Source: JBNJEL01 sp051745835
GTDB taxonomy: Bacteria > Bacillota > Halanaerobiia > Halobacteroidales > Acetohalobiaceae
NCBI GenBank assembly: GCA_051745835.1
Contig: JBNJEL010000006.1
Span: 1 to 33,013 of the forward strand
Direction: 5' to 3'
Length of the DNA stretch: 33,013 nt
The position numbers and the translations under genes are program-made. Below are positions 31,489 to 33,013 of the stretch, one piece after another (position 1 is the first letter of the stretch; every line of letters starts with the position of its first letter). Below the pieces are notes generated by a model. It did no database searches. It was not told the DNA's origin and saw only the letters and a program-made list of their open reading frames with translations.

Positions 31489-32226
31489 CTATTCTTTATC
31501 AATAAATTCCTGGGTAAACATCATCCCGTAAGGCCCGCCGTTAATAATCCCAATTCCAACATGAGTAAAGCGCTCTTTTAAAATATTCTCTCTATGCCCA
31601 GGACTATTCATTAATGATTGATGAGCCTGTTGAACGGTGCTTGCTCCGGCAATATTCTCCCCAGCAAAGTAATAATTGATACCTAATTCATCTAACATAT
31701 TAAAAGGGGAGCCAAAAGTAGGTGATTGATGGGCGAAATAATCATTTTCAATCATATCTTGACTCTTAGCTCGTGCTACCTTAACTAAATCTAAATCAAC
31801 CTGTAATGGTTCTAAACCGCGTTGTGTCCGTTCTTGATTAAGTAAATTAAGCATAGTTTTCTCGGCTGAAGCTAACTCTTTAACCTCCATTGTTGTCCAA
31901 TTTGCTAAATCTACTGTAGTCTTGGTTTGATTATTATTAGGCTGATTGCCTGTAGAGATATTATCATCTGCAGGCGAATCAGAAGATTTAGACTCTGATT
32001 GAGATGAGGTTTGGGCTTTAGTACTCTCCTGATCATCATCACTACTAATTAGCCGATTAAAGATAAATAAAGCAAATAAACCTTTTAAAGCTGTAGTAAA
32101 ACCGCTTTTTAACTTCGGTTCTATATTCTTAGTTGCAGCCTGTACAGGAGTAGTACCACAGATAATAATTAAGCTTGGTAGTATCAAAGAAATAATTAAT
32201 ATAGTTGAAATACTCTTCTGCCACAT
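31489..32226 (-). CDS. CAP/SCP-domain secreted protein, YkwD type
   Basis: The 245-residue protein has a signal peptide (about 1-30, cleavage near VQA). A low-complexity Ser/Gln/Asn/Asp linker spans about 63-107. A C-terminal CAP domain (about 120-243) has LLNQERTQRGLEPLQVD, SQDMIENDYFAHQSP, GENIAGA and MNSPGHRENILKERFTHVGIG, the usual CAP signatures with both His residues. The family in spore formers includes YkwD and sporulation-linked CAP proteins. The biochemical role is not established. It is monocistronic, with a terminator after it. DnaA-box cluster B lies 150-190 bp upstream of its ATG. Confidence 0.9.
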   Translation of the reverse strand: MWQKSISTILIISLILPSLIIICGTTPVQAATKNIEPKLKSGFTTALKGLFALFIFNRLISSDDDQESTKAQTSSQSESKSSDSPADDNISTGNQPNNNQTKTTVDLANWTTMEVKELASAEKTMLNLLNQERTQRGLEPLQVDLDLVKVARAKSQDMIENDYFAHQSPTFGSPFNMLDELGINYYFAGENIAGASTVQQAHQSLMNSPGHRENILKERFTHVGIGIINGGPYGMMFTQEFIDKE

Positions 32227-32374
32227 AATAATTTTCCTTTCTCTATCTATTACTAATATTAGTTAATTATCATTATAGCATAGCTAGAGTTAGTTGTAGA
32301 ATGTAAATCTTAGCAATAGAGTAATCAAGCAACTTTTTACAGATTAATCCGCAATTTTTACGCTATATAACCGG

Positions 32375-32415
32375 TTATTCACATATCTATCCACATTATC
32401 CACAGGTTATCAACA
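32375..32415 (+). other. DnaA-box cluster B next to the protease gene
   Basis: Four plus-strand boxes lie in 41 bp: TTATTCACA (32375-32383), CTATCCACA (32387-32395), TTATCCACA (32396-32404, perfect) and TTATCAACA (32407-32415). The other three each differ from the consensus at one base. The second and third abut, as in cluster A. The cluster starts just after the stop of the protease gene. Confidence 0.75.
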
Positions 32416-32419
32416 ACTT

Positions 32420-33013
32420 TTATACTAACTCTACATTCAACTCCTCTAAAACATTACCAATTCGATTACAAATAGTACTCTTAGCTGAACCAGCAAAGAG
32501 CAGACCTACTGCTCGATTATTAGAATCTAAAACTAATGCACCGCTATCTCCTGGTTTAGAAAAAGGAGCTGTAATAATCTGATCACTAAAGACTCCTTTC
32601 TCATTAGCAGTAATATTAACCTCAACTGTAGCATGAACAGCTTTAATCCGTGATCTAGTTACACCACTAGTTCTACCACTTTTTACAACCGGCATCCCAA
32701 CCTTAGGAGCTGCAATTCCATTAACTCTACCCAATTCCATAATCTCATCACTAATTAGATCATTAGATTTTGGTTTAGCTACTGCACAATCTACTAAGTT
32801 ACGATTATTATTCTTGCGCACAAACTTAATCAGATAAGGAAATTTAACAATACTCCCCGCTTCATTAATCACATTCTCTAGCCCCTGAACAAAGAGATTA
32901 GAAGAGTCCTCCTCTTTGCGTCTTAGTGGACTAAAGCGCTCTAAATAAGCTACTACATCTCTACGACTACCATTATCATAGCGCCCCGGCTGTAAGATAG
33001 GATCTCCCTGCTT
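32420..33013 (-). CDS. Trypsin-like serine protease, 3' part (start beyond window)
   Basis: The frame is open from the right edge to a stop at 32420 (198 codons). The visible part starts with GDPILQPGRYDNGSRRDVVA and goes on without a break, so the GTG at 32872 is internal and the true start lies outside the window. The catalytic Ser motif is PFSKPGDSGALVLD, followed by AVGLLFAGS. The segment VVKSGRTSGVTRSRI is typical of a clostridial trypsin-like peptidase family. The catalytic His and perhaps Asp must lie upstream. The function is not known. Confidence 0.85.
   Translation of the reverse strand, partial: KQGDPILQPGRYDNGSRRDVVAYLERFSPLRRKEEDSSNLFVQGLENVINEAGSIVKFPYLIKFVRKNNNRNLVDCAVAKPKSNDLISDEIMELGRVNGIAAPKVGMPVVKSGRTSGVTRSRIKAVHATVEVNITANEKGVFSDQIITAPFSKPGDSGALVLDSNNRAVGLLFAGSAKSTICNRIGNVLEELNVELV

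Noticed and set aside
28600..32420. Declaring the region a complete oriC
   Set aside because: dnaA, dnaN, rpmH and other usual origin neighbours are not in the window, and no clear unwinding element was identified. Only DnaA-box clusters are claimed.

Overview
The window looks like a chromosomal segment of a low-GC, spore-forming, anaerobic Firmicute. Acidic proteins (most clearly the L25 tail), a phosphate-binding protein without a lipobox, and the gene order point to a halophilic, possibly diderm lineage such as Halanaerobiales. That placement is inference from gene content, not a database match. Nearly all genes are on the minus strand, so replication probably runs from high to low coordinates. 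The order purR-glmU-prs-rplY-pth-fin-mfd-spoVT-spoVB-mazG-yabP-yabQ-divIC-yabR matches the block that lies about 50-70 kb from the Bacillus subtilis origin, with insertions and losses.

Layout (right to left is the direction of transcription for most genes). 33.0-32.4 kb: 3' part of a trypsin-like protease, then a DnaA-box cluster. 32.2-28.8 kb: a CAP/YkwD protein, a 72-aa membrane protein, an unrecognised 142-aa plus-strand gene with a sporulation-type promoter, and a SipL-like spore morphogenetic protein (DUF3794 repeats plus LysM). A second DnaA-box cluster follows, sharing a 22-bp identical core with the first but inverted, and lying between convergent genes. 28.6-25.4 kb: an L,D-transpeptidase/LysM protein, ispE, a MobA-like nucleotidyltransferase and purR. 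25.4-22.3 kb: inserted accessory genes. These are a duplicated P-loop ATPase, a GlnR-like MerR regulator, and a permease-thioredoxin pair driven by a perfect sigma-A promoter whose -10 sits in a 20-bp palindrome. 22.3-18.3 kb: a perfect sigma-A promoter and an early intrinsic terminator precede glmU-prs-rplY, then pth. 18.2-5.5 kb: fin, mfd, a plus-strand DUF2254 gene, spoVT, spoVB, mazG, dacF, a spoIID-like gene, yabP, yabQ and divIC. The dacF-spoIID pair sits where hslR (often with hup) is usually found. 5.5-2.8 kb: tex and an S1-domain gene. 2.6-0 kb: pstS-pstC-pstA, preceded by a PhoP-box-like array.

Two themes tie the window together. The first is sporulation: engulfment and septal peptidoglycan remodelling (SpoIID-like, DacF, SpoVB, L,D-transpeptidase), forespore regulators (Fin, SpoVT) and mother-cell coat or cortex assembly (YabP, YabQ, SipL-like). 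Promoter motifs of the sigma-E and sigma-G type can be read upstream of several of these genes. The second is central housekeeping: cell-wall precursor, PRPP and isoprenoid synthesis, translation and DNA repair. The observations most worth testing are the paired inverted DnaA-box clusters, the promoter-terminator leader before glmU, the palindromic operator of the permease cassette, and a second PhoP-box-like array upstream of the GlnR-like gene and the ATPase.
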